Shown: positions 16,403 to 25,701, counted from the stretch's first letter. The stretch: DNA of 64,000 nucleotides from an uncultured Stenotrophomonas sp. (GCF_913778665.1 NZ_CAJYVQ010000011.1:248001-312000); one strand, 5' to 3'. Translations and numbers: made by a program. The notes: generated from the letters alone by a model not told the origin.

Positions 16403-18753
16403 CGTTTCGGCGTTGACATCGAATACGGCGCCTGCGCCCCCTGCCCCGGCCATTCCTTGTTCGGTTCGGCCTGCATGGTGAAGGTCAGTTCGCCGCCGGC
16501 CAGGATCTCCTCATGGCGCAGGAAGGTGCGCTGCAGCGGCTTGCCGTTGAGGCTCACGCTGCCCACATAGGTGTGCTTGTCGTCCAGGCCGTTGGCCACG
16601 ATGGTGAACGTCTTGCCGTTCGACAGGCGCATCGCGGTCTTCGGCAGGAACGGACGGCCCAGGATGTACTCGCCCGATCCCGGTGCTACCGGATAGAAGC
16701 CCAGCGCCGTGAACACGTACCACGCCGACATCTGGCCAACGTCGTCGTTGCCGGCCAGGCCATCGGGGCGGTCGGCGTACTGCGTGTCCATGATCTGCTT
16801 CAGGCGGGCCTGAGTGCGCCACGGCTGTCCGGCGTACGAGTACAGGTAGGCCACGTGGTGGCTGGGCTCGTTGCCGTGCGCATACCAGCCGATCAGGCCG
16901 GTGATGTCTTCCATGTGCTCGAAGATGGACGGATCGACCTTGGCGTTGAACACCTCGTCGAGCCGCGCCAGCAGCTTGTCGCTGCCGCCGTGCGCTGCGG
17001 CCAGCCCGGCCACGTCCTGCGGCACATACCAGGAATACTGCCAGGCATTGCCTTCGGTGTAGTCGGTGCCGTAACCGCTGGCACTCGGGTCGAACGGCGT
17101 GCGGAAGCTGCCATCGCGCTTGCGCGCGCGCATGAAGCCGGTGTCCTTGTCGAACGCATTGCGCCAGTTGCCGGCACGCTTGTCGAAGGTGGTGGCGACG
17201 TCGGTCTTGCCCATCGCCTGCGCCATGCGCGCGATGGTCCAGTCATCGAAGGCATATTCCAGCGTCTTGCTGGCGGCCTCGCCCTCCTCGTCGATCGGCA
17301 CGTAGCCCAGCTCGCGATACTGCGCGATGCCGTCGTAGGGACCGTAGTTGGCCGTCTCGACCATGGCCTTCAGCGCCTTGTCGGCGTCGAAGCCACGGAT
17401 GCCCTTGACGTAGGCATCGGCGATCACCGGCACCGCGTGGTAGCCGATCATGCACCAGTCTTCCAGGCCGTGGAACGACCACACCGGCAGCATGCCGTAG
17501 GGGCTGTGGTCGTGGTGGGCCAGCATCGAGTTGATGAAATCGCTGTTGCGCTTCTCAGGCTGTACCAGGGTCAGCAAGGGATGCAGGGCGCGGTAGGTAT
17601 CCCACAGCGAGAAGGTCGAGTAGTTGGTGTAGCCCTCGGCCTTGTGCACGGCATTGTCGGCGCCGCGATACTGGCCGTCGGCATCCATGAACAGCGTCGG
17701 CCCCAGCAGGGTGTGGTACAGCGCGGTGTAGGCGCTGCGGCGCGCATGTTCGGGTGCGTCGATGTCGAGCACCGACAGCGCCTTGGTCCACTCCTGCTTC
17801 GCCTGCGCACGCACATGGTCGAAGTCGAAGTCGGCCACTTCTGCGTCGAGATTGGCGATGGCGCCGGCCTCGCTGACCGGCGAGATCGCGACCTTCACGA
17901 TCAGCGGCGCGTCCAGCTTGCCGAAATCGAAGGTGCCGACCAGCTGCCGGCCCTCGATCTGTGCCCGCTGCTTCGGGTCCTTCTCACCCGGGGGCGCGAA
18001 GCCCTTGTAGACGATGTCCTTCTCGGTGCTGTGCAGCGCGTGGCTGGCCAGCGGCCGCGAGAAGCGCATCGCGAAATACAGCTGGCGGCCGGCCGCCCAG
18101 CCGCGCGTTTCGCGGAAACCGGTGACCGTGCCGTCGTCGCGAACGCGCACCCGCGACCACAGGATCTTGCCCGGGTAGTCGTACATGCTGGTGCGCATGT
18201 CCACCAGCATCTTCGCGTCGGTACCCTTGGGGAAGGTATAGCGATGCACGCCGACGCGGGCGCTGGTGGTCAACTCGGCGCGCACCTTGTAATCGTCGAG
18301 GGTGACAGCGTAGTAGCCCGGCTCGGCCTTCTCGTCGTCATGGCGGAAGCGCGAGGCATAGCCGCTGCGCGGCTTTTCCGGATCGCCGCGTTCCAGGCCG
18401 GGCTCGCCCGTGAACGGCATCACCAGGATGTCGCCCAGGTCCGAGTGGCCGGTGCCGGAGAAATGCGTGTGCGAGAAGCCGACGATGCTGCTGTCGTCGT
18501 AACGGTAGCCGGCGGCCCAACCGTAGGCCTTTTCGCGCGGCTGGATGCGCGTGTCCGGGCTGAGCTGGACCATGCCGAACGGCACGGTTGCACCCGGGTA
18601 GGTATGCCCTTCCCCGCCGGTGCCGATGAAGGGATCGACCGCGGCATAGGCCTTGTCGGCGGCGGTCTTGGCGGGAGCGGCAGCGGCGACGCCGGTGGCG
18701 AGCATCGCCCCGGCGGCGACAGCGATAAGGAGACGACGGTCCAGCGTCGGCAT
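16399..18753 (-). CDS. GH92 alpha-1,2-mannosidase, secreted
   Basis: 784 residues from ATG 18753. Signal peptide RRLLIAVAAGAMLATGVAAAA. The mature protein starts DPFIGTGGEGHTYPGATVPF, the GH92 N-terminal hallmark. Near the middle are NYSTFSLWDTYRALHPL and MLPVWSFHGLEDWCMIGYHA; later come YTEGNAWQYSWYVPQDV and GNDDVGQMSAWYVFTALGFY, carrying the acidic catalytic residues and the calcium-site Asp pair. GH92 enzymes are calcium-dependent exo-mannosidases that trim N-glycans. No sugar transporter or other glycosidase lies beside it. Confidence 0.93.
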   Translation of the reverse strand: MPTLDRRLLIAVAAGAMLATGVAAAAPAKTAADKAYAAVDPFIGTGGEGHTYPGATVPFGMVQLSPDTRIQPREKAYGWAAGYRYDDSSIVGFSHTHFSGTGHSDLGDILVMPFTGEPGLERGDPEKPRSGYASRFRHDDEKAEPGYYAVTLDDYKVRAELTTSARVGVHRYTFPKGTDAKMLVDMRTSMYDYPGKILWSRVRVRDDGTVTGFRETRGWAAGRQLYFAMRFSRPLASHALHSTEKDIVYKGFAPPGEKDPKQRAQIEGRQLVGTFDFGKLDAPLIVKVAISPVSEAGAIANLDAEVADFDFDHVRAQAKQEWTKALSVLDIDAPEHARRSAYTALYHTLLGPTLFMDADGQYRGADNAVHKAEGYTNYSTFSLWDTYRALHPLLTLVQPEKRNSDFINSMLAHHDHSPYGMLPVWSFHGLEDWCMIGYHAVPVIADAYVKGIRGFDADKALKAMVETANYGPYDGIAQYRELGYVPIDEEGEAASKTLEYAFDDWTIARMAQAMGKTDVATTFDKRAGNWRNAFDKDTGFMRARKRDGSFRTPFDPSASGYGTDYTEGNAWQYSWYVPQDVAGLAAAHGGSDKLLARLDEVFNAKVDPSIFEHMEDITGLIGWYAHGNEPSHHVAYLYSYAGQPWRTQARLKQIMDTQYADRPDGLAGNDDVGQMSAWYVFTALGFYPVAPGSGEYILGRPFLPKTAMRLSNGKTFTIVANGLDDKHTYVGSVSLNGKPLQRTFLRHEEILAGGELTFTMQAEPNKEWPGQGAQAPYSMSTPKR

Positions 18754-19088
18754 CGGTATTTGGATCGATTCAGGTGGTGTCGGGATCGTAGCACTGGAAC
18801 CGGCGTGGCCGCATGTTGCGGTGCAGCTGAATGAACGCCGTCGCGCGGCGGCGCGTCGGCTGCGGAATGCAATTAATTGGATGGAATACAGCCCGGGAGC
18901 GGACGAAACTGTCGCCCTGCCGTAAGCGACAGCAACGCTTTGTGGCGCAACTGATTGACGCAATGGAGTCGATTCCCCGTCGCTAAACGCCTTTACGTTT
19001 CACGCTCATTTCACGCCGGATCCGCATGGTGCTAACGCTGACGAAGTGAATGCGCAGTTCCTGGAGTTTCCCCTCAAAGGAGTCTGTC
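18754..19088. other. Intergenic gap upstream of the mannosidase and the autotransporter region
   Basis: A 335-bp divergent gap. It contains an A/T-richer patch (AATTAATTGGATGG, near 18870) and TTGACG at 18955-18960 facing right, a possible -35, but no convincing -10 at the right distance. No gene is apparent. Confidence 0.35.
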
Positions 19089-19259
19089 ATGCAGACCGCC
19101 GTTCGCAGTGCCCTCCGTCAACGCGCCACTGGCGCCCTGCCGTCAATCACTCCCTGGCCGTGCGCGTGCCTTACGGCCAGGCTCATGCAGCGTGCCCCGC
19201 GCACCGACCCCGTCGCCCGTACGGACGGCAGCGCCGCTGTCGTCCCCCAGCCGGACTGA
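19089..19259 (+). CDS. Possible small protein upstream of the autotransporter
   Basis: 56 codons starting MQTAVRSALRQRATGALPSI, preceded by a strong AAAGGAG 5 nt before the ATG, better than most starts here. No recognised domain; Pro/Arg/Ala-rich with two cysteines (PCACL). It may be a leader peptide for the autotransporter gene 131 bp downstream or a chance frame. The ribosome site is the main support. Confidence 0.35.
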   Translation: MQTAVRSALRQRATGALPSITPWPCACLTARLMQRAPRTDPVARTDGSAAVVPQPD

Positions 19260-19390
19260 TCCGCGGCCCACGGCACGTCTTGGTGGCGGACCGGCCGCCG
19301 ACGCCTGCCCTCTTGTGCCTTTCGATGCCGCGACGCGTCGTCGTGCACCCACGCCTCCCATCTGGAATCCATCCCTACTGGAGTTCTCCA

Positions 19391-21727
19391 ATGATGCCTA
19401 CTACCGCCAACACCCTCTCCATCGCCATTTCGGCCAGCCTGCTGCTGGTAGCCGGTGCTGGCCATGCTGCTGCGCTCGCACCAGGCCAAAGCGCAACTGT
19501 GCAGCCAGGCGATCCCGCCCAGACATGGACCATGAATGGCGCCCGTCTTGAGGTGCGCCCCGGCGGGCAGACGCTGCAGATCGTTGCACAAAGTTCTTCG
19601 AACGTGATTCTGGATGGAGCGCAGGTTTCTTCCTCAGGACCCGACATTGCTGTTGACCTGCGCAACAGCAACGCTGAAATCAGTGACACGACCATTGTGA
19701 ACAGCGTGGGTCGCGCGCTTTCGCTCGGCCACCTCGGCGTCGGCGGGTCACTACCAGCTTCCACAGCGACGATCCGGCGCAGCACGCTGACGGGGCTGGG
19801 TCTGGGGGCAAGCGTCACTTCGGATGACCCCACTCAACGGGCAGTTCTTGTCCTGGACGCAACGCGTGCCGAGGGACTGGCCGACGCCGGCAACGTCGGG
19901 CCACTGGCCGGCAATGGTCTGCTGCTGATCGGAACTGCCGATATCGACATCCAGAACGGCAGCACGGTCATCGGCGACCAGAATGGCATCTACGCCATTG
20001 ATACCGACGTGGGCGGCGCCTCGGAAATGAACATCGACAGCTCCCGGGTAGAGGGCCGTACTGCGGCCGCCATCCACGTTGCTCCCTCGCGTGGTGCAGG
20101 TTATCCGCCCTCGAACGTGGTCTTCAATGTACGCAACAACAGCCAGCTGGTCGGTGGAGATGGCAACCTCCTCTCCGTCGAAGCGTCTGACGCGACGATC
20201 GGCCTGAACGTCGACAATTCACGCCTGACCGGAAACATCATCAACACCGTCGGCAGCACGCTCGACGTTGCCTTCCGCAATGGCGCCAGCCTCATCGGCA
20301 CCACGCGCGACATCACCTCCATGTCGCTGGACAACGCCCGCTGGCAGATGAGTGGCAACAGCAGCACGGGCAGCCTGTCTCTGGGCAGTGGCAGCGAGCT
20401 GGCGCTGGGCGATGGGTCGGCCTTCCACACCCTCAACGTGTCCGGCAACTTCACCGGCGCCGATGGCACCCTGCTGTTCAACACCGTGCTGGCCGGCGAC
20501 GATGCGGCCACCGACAAGCTGGTCATCGGCGGCGACACCAGCGGCACCGCCAACGTGCGCGTCAACAACGTCGGCGGCGCGGGCGCGCAGACGGTCAACG
20601 GCATCGAACTGATCACCGTGGCCGGCGCCTCCAACGGCCAGTTCAACCTGGCCGGCCGCGCGGTCGGCGGCCAGTACGAGTACTTCCTGCACAAGGGCAA
20701 TGGTGCCGACGGCAACTGGTACCTGCGCTCGCAGCTGCCGACCCAGCCGGACCCGTGCGTGATCGATCCCAGCCTGCCCGAGTGCAACCCGGAAGTTCCC
20801 GAGCCGGTGCTGCGCCCCGAGCCCGGCGCGTACCTGGCCAACCTGCAGGCCGCGCAGACGATGTTCCGCCTCGGCTACCACGATCGCCATGCTGGACAGA
20901 ATGCGGGTCGCGCCTGGGCCCGCGTAGACGGTTCTCGCAACGGCTTCGATGCGGTCAGCCAGCAGCTGGACATCCGTGGCAACAGCCAGGCGCTGACCGC
21001 AGGTGCCGATCTGTGGCGCCACGATTCGGGCAGCAGCGTGGGCGTGATGCTGTCCACCGGCAATGCCAGCAGCACCTCCACCAACGAGCTGACCGGCTAC
21101 TACGCGCGCGGCAAGGTGAAGGGCGAGGCGCTGGGCCTGTATGGCACGTGGCGCGGCGGCAATGGCGCCGATCCGTATGCGGGGTTCTACGTGGATGGCT
21201 CTGTGCAGCGTGCGCAGTTCCGCAACCGTGTGGAAGGCATCGGTCTGGCCACCGAACGCTACGACAGCCGCGCCTGGCAGGGTGCGGTGGAGACCGGCTA
21301 TGCCTTCCGCGTGGGCGGTGCCAGCAACGGCGGCATCTATCTGGAACCGCAGTTGCAGGTGGGCTACAGCCGCTGGGATGACTATCGCCACACCGAAACC
21401 AACGGCACCGTGGTCGGTGCCGAGAATGCCGATGGCCTGTTCGGGCGCGCCGGCGTGCGCCTGTCCGGCGTGACCCGCTGGCGCAATGGTGTTGCCGAAG
21501 TGCAGCCCTACTTGGCCGCCAATTGGCTGCATACCCGCGCCGAGTCGCAGATCAGCATGGACGGCGAGGTGGTGGATGCACGCATCCCGCGCAGCCGCGG
21601 CGAGTTCAGTTTCGGTGCTTCGGTGAAGTTCGGCAGCGGTGTGGGCATCTGGGCCGGCATCGCGCGGCAGCAGGGCCAGGGCTACCACCAGACCAGCGCG
21701 CAGCTGGGGGTGAATTACCGCTGGTGA
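19391..21727 (+). CDS. Autotransporter with outer-membrane beta-barrel domain
   Basis: 778 residues from ATG 19391 with GGAG 7 nt before it. Frame-open sequence upstream is low-quality and excluded. Signal peptide ends near AGHAAA (about 24). Passenger 25-480 is a pertactin-like beta-helix (repeats such as GNGLLLIGTADIDIQNGSTV and NAEISDTTIVNSVG). A short proline-rich linker with CVIDPSLPEC follows (about 455-475). The C-terminal 270 residues form the barrel (AWARVDGSRNGFDAVSQQLD onwards) and end in Trp (NYRW), the outer-membrane insertion signal. Passenger function unknown; adhesin or esterase-type activity is not evident. Confidence 0.88.
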   Translation: MMPTTANTLSIAISASLLLVAGAGHAAALAPGQSATVQPGDPAQTWTMNGARLEVRPGGQTLQIVAQSSSNVILDGAQVSSSGPDIAVDLRNSNAEISDTTIVNSVGRALSLGHLGVGGSLPASTATIRRSTLTGLGLGASVTSDDPTQRAVLVLDATRAEGLADAGNVGPLAGNGLLLIGTADIDIQNGSTVIGDQNGIYAIDTDVGGASEMNIDSSRVEGRTAAAIHVAPSRGAGYPPSNVVFNVRNNSQLVGGDGNLLSVEASDATIGLNVDNSRLTGNIINTVGSTLDVAFRNGASLIGTTRDITSMSLDNARWQMSGNSSTGSLSLGSGSELALGDGSAFHTLNVSGNFTGADGTLLFNTVLAGDDAATDKLVIGGDTSGTANVRVNNVGGAGAQTVNGIELITVAGASNGQFNLAGRAVGGQYEYFLHKGNGADGNWYLRSQLPTQPDPCVIDPSLPECNPEVPEPVLRPEPGAYLANLQAAQTMFRLGYHDRHAGQNAGRAWARVDGSRNGFDAVSQQLDIRGNSQALTAGADLWRHDSGSSVGVMLSTGNASSTSTNELTGYYARGKVKGEALGLYGTWRGGNGADPYAGFYVDGSVQRAQFRNRVEGIGLATERYDSRAWQGAVETGYAFRVGGASNGGIYLEPQLQVGYSRWDDYRHTETNGTVVGAENADGLFGRAGVRLSGVTRWRNGVAEVQPYLAANWLHTRAESQISMDGEVVDARIPRSRGEFSFGASVKFGSGVGIWAGIARQQGQGYHQTSAQLGVNYRW

Positions 21728-21814
21728 GGCGTATGGACATCGGGCCGTCGCACGGAGGCGGCGGCCGGTGGAAGGCCTGCATGTGGTGCCGGCCAATGGC
21801 CGACACTCCCTGTT

Positions 21815-22138
21815 TCAATCCGGGAGCGCGGCCGCCAGGCTCTGGAGGTCGGCCATGGTCTGCGGCCTCACTACACGGGCGACTTCGGTACCGTCATGCA
21901 GCAGCACGGCCGTAGGCCACAGCTTGACCTTGAATGCGCGACCCAGCGGCCGGCCTTTGCCGTCCTCAACCTTCAGGTGCAGCAGTTCGTGTGCATCCAC
22001 GAACTGCTGCAGTGCCGGCTGTGCGGCCTGACAGTGACCGCACCACGGGGCGCCGAATTCCAGCAGCAACCACCCCGGGATGCCCTCGACATCCGCCAGC
22101 GGCGGCTCAATGGCGGCGTGGTCGCGCAGGAACGGCAT
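21815..22138 (-). CDS. Thioredoxin-family protein
   Basis: 107 residues with the active site FGAPWCGHCQAAQPAL (Cys34/Cys37) and the cis-Pro loop VKLWPTAVLL at about 75. No signal peptide, so probably cytoplasmic; the CGHC centre is closer to PDI-type than to classical CGPC thioredoxin. Starts 5 bp after the stop of the upstream host-attachment-type gene, so the two are probably cotranscribed. Confidence 0.85.
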   Translation of the reverse strand: MPFLRDHAAIEPPLADVEGIPGWLLLEFGAPWCGHCQAAQPALQQFVDAHELLHLKVEDGKGRPLGRAFKVKLWPTAVLLHDGTEVARVVRPQTMADLQSLAAALPD

Positions 22139-22143
22139 GGCCG

Positions 22144-22560
22144 TCAGGCGGCCAGAGCGCGCTGGATATCATCCAGCGGGGCGTTGGTCAGATCCTTGGC
22201 CAGATCGTGCAACAAACGTGCCTGCGCTTCCTTGTGCAGCAGCGGACGAATGCGGCCCAGCGTGGTCGGGTCGGCCACCAGCACGAAATGCGCATAGCGG
22301 CCATGCAGTGCGTCGTCGTTGATCTGCTCGGCCACCTGCTTTGCAAACGTGGCCTCGTTCAACTGCGACGGTGACATGTCCGGCGGTACCGAGCCCGATG
22401 GGCCCTGGCCGGACACGCCTTCGGCGCTCAGGTCCTGCAGCGTCAGCTCGCCCTGCTGCTTGAGGGTCAACGTGTGGTCGCTGCCGACGTTGGTGAAGAC
22501 ACGCGCAGAGCCGCCGTTGGCCACGATGATCAAGGTACCTTCTGGAATGCGTTGGGTCAT
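22144..22560 (-). CDS. Host-attachment-family (baeRF-like) protein
   Basis: 138 residues from ATG 22560 with AGGAG 6 nt upstream. It starts TLIIVANGGSARVF, then has GPSGSVPPD and ATFAKQVAEQINDDALHGRY, then FVLVADPTTLGRIRPLLH. This matches proteins annotated host attachment, related to archaeal-type release-factor (eRF1 domain 2-like) folds. The name comes from plant-associated bacteria; the molecular role is unknown. Followed at 5 bp by a thioredoxin-like gene. Confidence 0.75.
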   Translation of the reverse strand: MTQRIPEGTLIIVANGGSARVFTNVGSDHTLTLKQQGELTLQDLSAEGVSGQGPSGSVPPDMSPSQLNEATFAKQVAEQINDDALHGRYAHFVLVADPTTLGRIRPLLHKEAQARLLHDLAKDLTNAPLDDIQRALAA

Positions 22561-23160
22561 GGTCTGCTCCTGTGGTGTGCAGGTCAACCGTAGAAGCGCG
22601 CTTGTCATCAGCGTGACCACGCGCCGTGGATGCGGCGTCATCGTGTTCATCCTGCGGGCGAAACACGTGGAAAACCGCGCGGAACACCGGGTCCGGTCGC
22701 GCCCGCTTCGCTGCACGCTCACGGCGGTGCCGGTATGATGGCGTGATGATCGACACGAAGCACTACGTAACGGGTGTACCGGTTACGTGGGAAGCACTGC
22801 CGACCGGCGCTTCGCTTTCCACGCCTGCACCCGCCCTGGAACTCCACTGCCGCGCACTGGATCCTGGCGGATGACACCCGCAGGACCTTGGTCCGCCTGA
22901 CCCCTCGGCGCACCTGCCCCGCACTCTCCTGACTGCAGCGCCTGCCGCGCCACCGCCAGCGGTGCCGGAGCATGGCATCGCGCGTTTTCACTGCGCAGGC
23001 AGTGCCTGGCCGTGCCTGGCGTCCGCCGGCGCGCATTTCCGGCCGTGATGGCCCACCACTCCGATGCCCTGCGCCTGTTGCGCCAGCATCGCCGTTTCCG
23101 ATTTCCGGGACACACCACACCGCCCCATTCCCCACACACCACGCTACCAAGGGAGCCCCC
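22561..23160. other. 600-bp gap upstream of the ProP-like transporter
   Basis: No gene I can support. It holds a 24-bp near-palindrome (22765-22788), a perfect GGACC-TT-GGTCC palindrome near 22882-22893, and a 42-codon frame from ATG 22746 (MIDTKHYVTGVPVTWEALPT) that spans the first palindrome. It probably contains the promoters of the divergent genes. Confidence 0.4.
22765..22788. promoter_or_regulatory. 24-bp operator-like palindrome
   Basis: Outer arms ACGTAAC (22765-22771) and GTTACGT (22782-22788) are perfect; the inner GGT/ACC bases also pair, leaving only two mismatched positions and the centre. The size and symmetry suit a TetR- or MarR-type repressor. It lies 373 bp before the ProP-like start and 205 bp before the divergent start. 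Confidence 0.5.
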
Positions 23161-24648
23161 ATGCAGGACACACCCGAGGCACATGCCCATTTCGGCTGGT
23201 TCAAACGTCGCCGCCACCTGAAGGTCGATGAGATCACCGTTGTCGACAAGCCCATGCTCAAGCGCGCCGTCGGCGCCGCTGCGCTGGGCAATGCCATGGA
23301 GTGGTTCGACTTCGGTGTCTACGGCTATCTCGCCGTCACCATCGGCCAGGTGTTTTTCCCCTCCAGCAATCCCACCGCGCAGGTGATCGCCGCGTTCGCG
23401 ACGTTCACGGTGGCTTTCCTGGTGCGGCCGCTGGGCGGCCTGGTGTTCGGCCCGTTGGGGGATCGCTATGGCCGTCAGAAGGTGCTGGCGTTCACCATGA
23501 TCCTGATGGCGCTGGGCACCTTCTCCATCGGTCTGATTCCCTCGTACGAGCGCATCGGCATCTGGGCGCCGGTGCTGTTGCTGCTGGCGCGCGTGGTGCA
23601 GGGCTTTTCCACCGGCGGTGAGTATGGCGGTGCGGCGACCTTCATCGCCGAGTATTCCACCGACCGCAACCGTGGTTTGATGGGCAGCTGGCTGGAGTTC
23701 GGCACGCTGGGCGGCTACATCGCTGGTGCCGGCACGGTGACCGCGCTGCACATGTTGCTCAGTAGCGACCAGATGCTGGACTGGGGTTGGCGCATTCCGT
23801 TCCTGGTGGCCGGCCCGCTGGGCCTGCTGGGCCTGTACATGCGCATGAAACTGGAGGAAACCCCGGCCTTCCGTGCCTTCGCCGAGGAAGCCGAGAAGCG
23901 CGAGCATGATCGCCCCGGGCTGGCTGCGCTGTTCCAGGTGCATGGCCGCCAGCTGCTGGTGTGCATGGGCCTGGTGCTGGTGTTCAACGTGACCGACTAC
24001 ATGCTGCTGACCTACATGCCCAGCTACCTGAGCGTGACGATGGGCTATGCCGAGAGCAAGGGCCTGCTGCTGATCATCATCGTGATGCTGGTGATGATGC
24101 CGTTGAACATCGTCGGCGGCTTGTTCAGTGACCGGCTGGGCCGTCGGCCGATGATCATCGGCGCGTGCATCGCGCTGCTGGTGCTGGCGGTACCGTGCCT
24201 GCTGCTGGTGGGCAGTGGCAATGACTGGCTGATCTTCCTTGGGCTGATGCTGCTGGGCCTGGCGCTGGTGTGCTTCACCAGCTCGATGCCGTCCACGCTG
24301 CCGGCGCTGTTCTATACCCCGGTGCGCTACAGCGCGCTCTCGATCGCGTTCAATGTGTCGGTGTCATTGTTTGGTGGCAGCACGCCGCTGGTGACCGCCT
24401 GGCTGGTGGAGCGTACCGGCAACCCGCTGGTGCCGGCCTACTACCTGATGGGCGCGGCGGTGATCGGATTGGTGACGATGCTGTTCGTGAAGGAAACCGC
24501 CGGCTTGCCGCTGCGCGGTTCACCGCCGGCAGTGGGCAGCGAGAAGGAAGCGGCGGCGTTGTTGAAGAGCGATGTGCCGGTGACGGTGGACCCGGCGTTG
24601 CCGCCGTTGCCGGAAGGTGGCGAGCCGCAGGCCGAACGTTCCGTGTAG
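23161..24648 (+). CDS. proP: ProP-like MFS transporter (compatible solute/H+ symporter)
   Basis: 495 residues from ATG 23161 with AGGGAG upstream. Twelve membrane segments. The metabolite:H+ symporter signatures are clear: GNAMEWFDFGVYGYLA (about 43), GDRYGRQKVL (about 102) and the second-half copy DRLGRRPM (about 324), with RVVQGFSTGGEYGGA in helix 4. Closest to ProP glycine betaine/proline symporters, though the C-terminus (proline/acid-rich) lacks the coiled coil of E. coli ProP. Substrate assignment is therefore tentative. The TAG stop lies in a GTAG repeat end. Confidence 0.82.
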   Translation: MQDTPEAHAHFGWFKRRRHLKVDEITVVDKPMLKRAVGAAALGNAMEWFDFGVYGYLAVTIGQVFFPSSNPTAQVIAAFATFTVAFLVRPLGGLVFGPLGDRYGRQKVLAFTMILMALGTFSIGLIPSYERIGIWAPVLLLLARVVQGFSTGGEYGGAATFIAEYSTDRNRGLMGSWLEFGTLGGYIAGAGTVTALHMLLSSDQMLDWGWRIPFLVAGPLGLLGLYMRMKLEETPAFRAFAEEAEKREHDRPGLAALFQVHGRQLLVCMGLVLVFNVTDYMLLTYMPSYLSVTMGYAESKGLLLIIIVMLVMMPLNIVGGLFSDRLGRRPMIIGACIALLVLAVPCLLLVGSGNDWLIFLGLMLLGLALVCFTSSMPSTLPALFYTPVRYSALSIAFNVSVSLFGGSTPLVTAWLVERTGNPLVPAYYLMGAAVIGLVTMLFVKETAGLPLRGSPPAVGSEKEAAALLKSDVPVTVDPALPPLPEGGEPQAERSV

Positions 24649-24733
24649 AGCCGAGCCGACGCTCGGCTGCTTTTCGAGCGTTCAGCCGAGCATGGGCGCG
24701 GCGATACGTCATCCACGCGTGGCGTGGACCTAC
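24645..24733. repeat. Cluster of three SMAG/REP hairpins between convergent genes
   Basis: Unit 1: GTAG plus AGCCGAGC-cgac-GCTCGGCT (24645-24668). Unit 2 is inverted: AGCCGAGC-atg-GGCGCGGC (24683-24703). Unit 3: ATCCACGC-gtg-GCGTGGA ending CTAC (24711-24733). The ProP TAG (24646-24648) and the zeta-like TAG (24730-24732, minus) are inside the outer tetranucleotides. Confidence 0.8.
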
Positions 24734-25356
24734 CCGGCGGTGTTCAACGCCATCGCGCGCATGACGATGGGCTTGGCCCAGTCCGGGGTGTGCAGCAGTT
24801 CGGCCACCGAGACCGGGTACTGCAGCTGGCCATTGGCCATCGCCAGCACCGGCAGCGGTTCGACACAGCCCTCGGCATCGGCCGGGGCGCTGTTGTCGTA
24901 CACGTGCAGTTCGGCCAGGTGCGGCAACAGCGCCAGCAGGTTCTCGCGTGCCGAGTCGAAGCGGGCGTGGATCTTCTCGACCGGAATGTCATGCCCGCCC
25001 GCCGCCACCCGCGCGGCAACGCGGGCAATGTGCAGCTCCACCGATGCCAGCCCGCAGAACCAGATCGCCACCTGGTGCTGTGTGCAGGCCTCACGCAGCA
25101 GCCGCGGAATGGTGTTGCCGCCCAGCGTGGTCTCGAATGCGAAGTCGGTGCCATCGGCCATCGCCTGGCGCAGGCGCCGCGTGCCTTCCTGCCATGCCTC
25201 GGCATTGGCCTCGGGCAGCGGCCGGCCAGCCTCGACCAGGCGGCGGGTGAACGAATCCGGGTTGAACCAGCTCAGCCCTTCGGCTTCCAGCCAGGTGCCC
25301 AGCAGCGAGCTCTTGCCGGCACCATTGACGCCGGCCAGCACCAGGATCCGCGCCAT
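24730..25356 (-). CDS. Zeta-toxin-like P-loop kinase (toxin candidate)
   Basis: 208 residues. Walker A GVNGAGKSS (about 9-17) comes at once after the start, followed by NPDSFTRRLVEAG and FAFETTLGGNT, the zeta/PezT-like substrate-site pattern, then HIARVAARVAAGGHDIPVEKI with arginines of the lid. Zeta toxins phosphorylate UDP-N-acetylglucosamine and block wall synthesis. The kinase fold is clear; toxicity and substrate are inferred. It lies 3 bp after a Phd/YefM-type antitoxin gene instead of the usual epsilon antitoxin. Confidence 0.78.
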   Translation of the reverse strand: MARILVLAGVNGAGKSSLLGTWLEAEGLSWFNPDSFTRRLVEAGRPLPEANAEAWQEGTRRLRQAMADGTDFAFETTLGGNTIPRLLREACTQHQVAIWFCGLASVELHIARVAARVAAGGHDIPVEKIHARFDSARENLLALLPHLAELHVYDNSAPADAEGCVEPLPVLAMANGQLQYPVSVAELLHTPDWAKPIVMRAMALNTAG

Positions 25357-25359
25357 CGG

Positions 25360-25701
25360 TCAGAGCGGACGGCCGAGGGTGACCCTGCGGCCGCGCCGGA
25401 TCGGCTGGCCCAGCACCTTGCCCAGCCCTTCGCCCTGCTGCAGGCTGGCCAGGGCCTGATCGAACTCGATGCGCAGCCGCTGCAGTTCCTCGCTGCGTTC
25501 ACCAGCATCCCCGCCAGCCGCCTTGGCCAGCAGCTCCTGGTAGGTGCGGATGTCCACGATCACCGCTTCGGGGTGATTGTGGTTGGTGATGACCAGCGCC
25601 TGCTTTTCACGCACGGTGCGCATCAGGCTCGGCCAGCCGCGGGTCTTCACCGACGAGGCCGGGGCCTTCTCAAGGCCAGGCAGATCCAGCGGCAGGGTCA
25701 T
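25360..25701 (-). CDS. Phd/YefM-type antitoxin
   Basis: 113 residues from ATG 25701. Residues 15-50 (SVKTRGWPSLMRTVREKQAL then VITNHNHPEAVIVDIRTYQE) show the Phd/YefM DNA-binding fold with the expected hydrophobic spacing. The C-terminal 50 residues are charged and probably wrap the partner. It precedes the zeta-like kinase, and a 30-bp palindrome just upstream suggests autoregulation. Confidence 0.78.
   Translation of the reverse strand: MTLPLDLPGLEKAPASSVKTRGWPSLMRTVREKQALVITNHNHPEAVIVDIRTYQELLAKAAGGDAGERSEELQRLRIEFDQALASLQQGEGLGKVLGQPIRRGRRVTLGRPL

Noticed and set aside
16513..18834. 773-codon plus-strand open frame opposite GH92
   Set aside because: Mirror of the GH92 coding pattern; GH92 has clear catalytic motifs.
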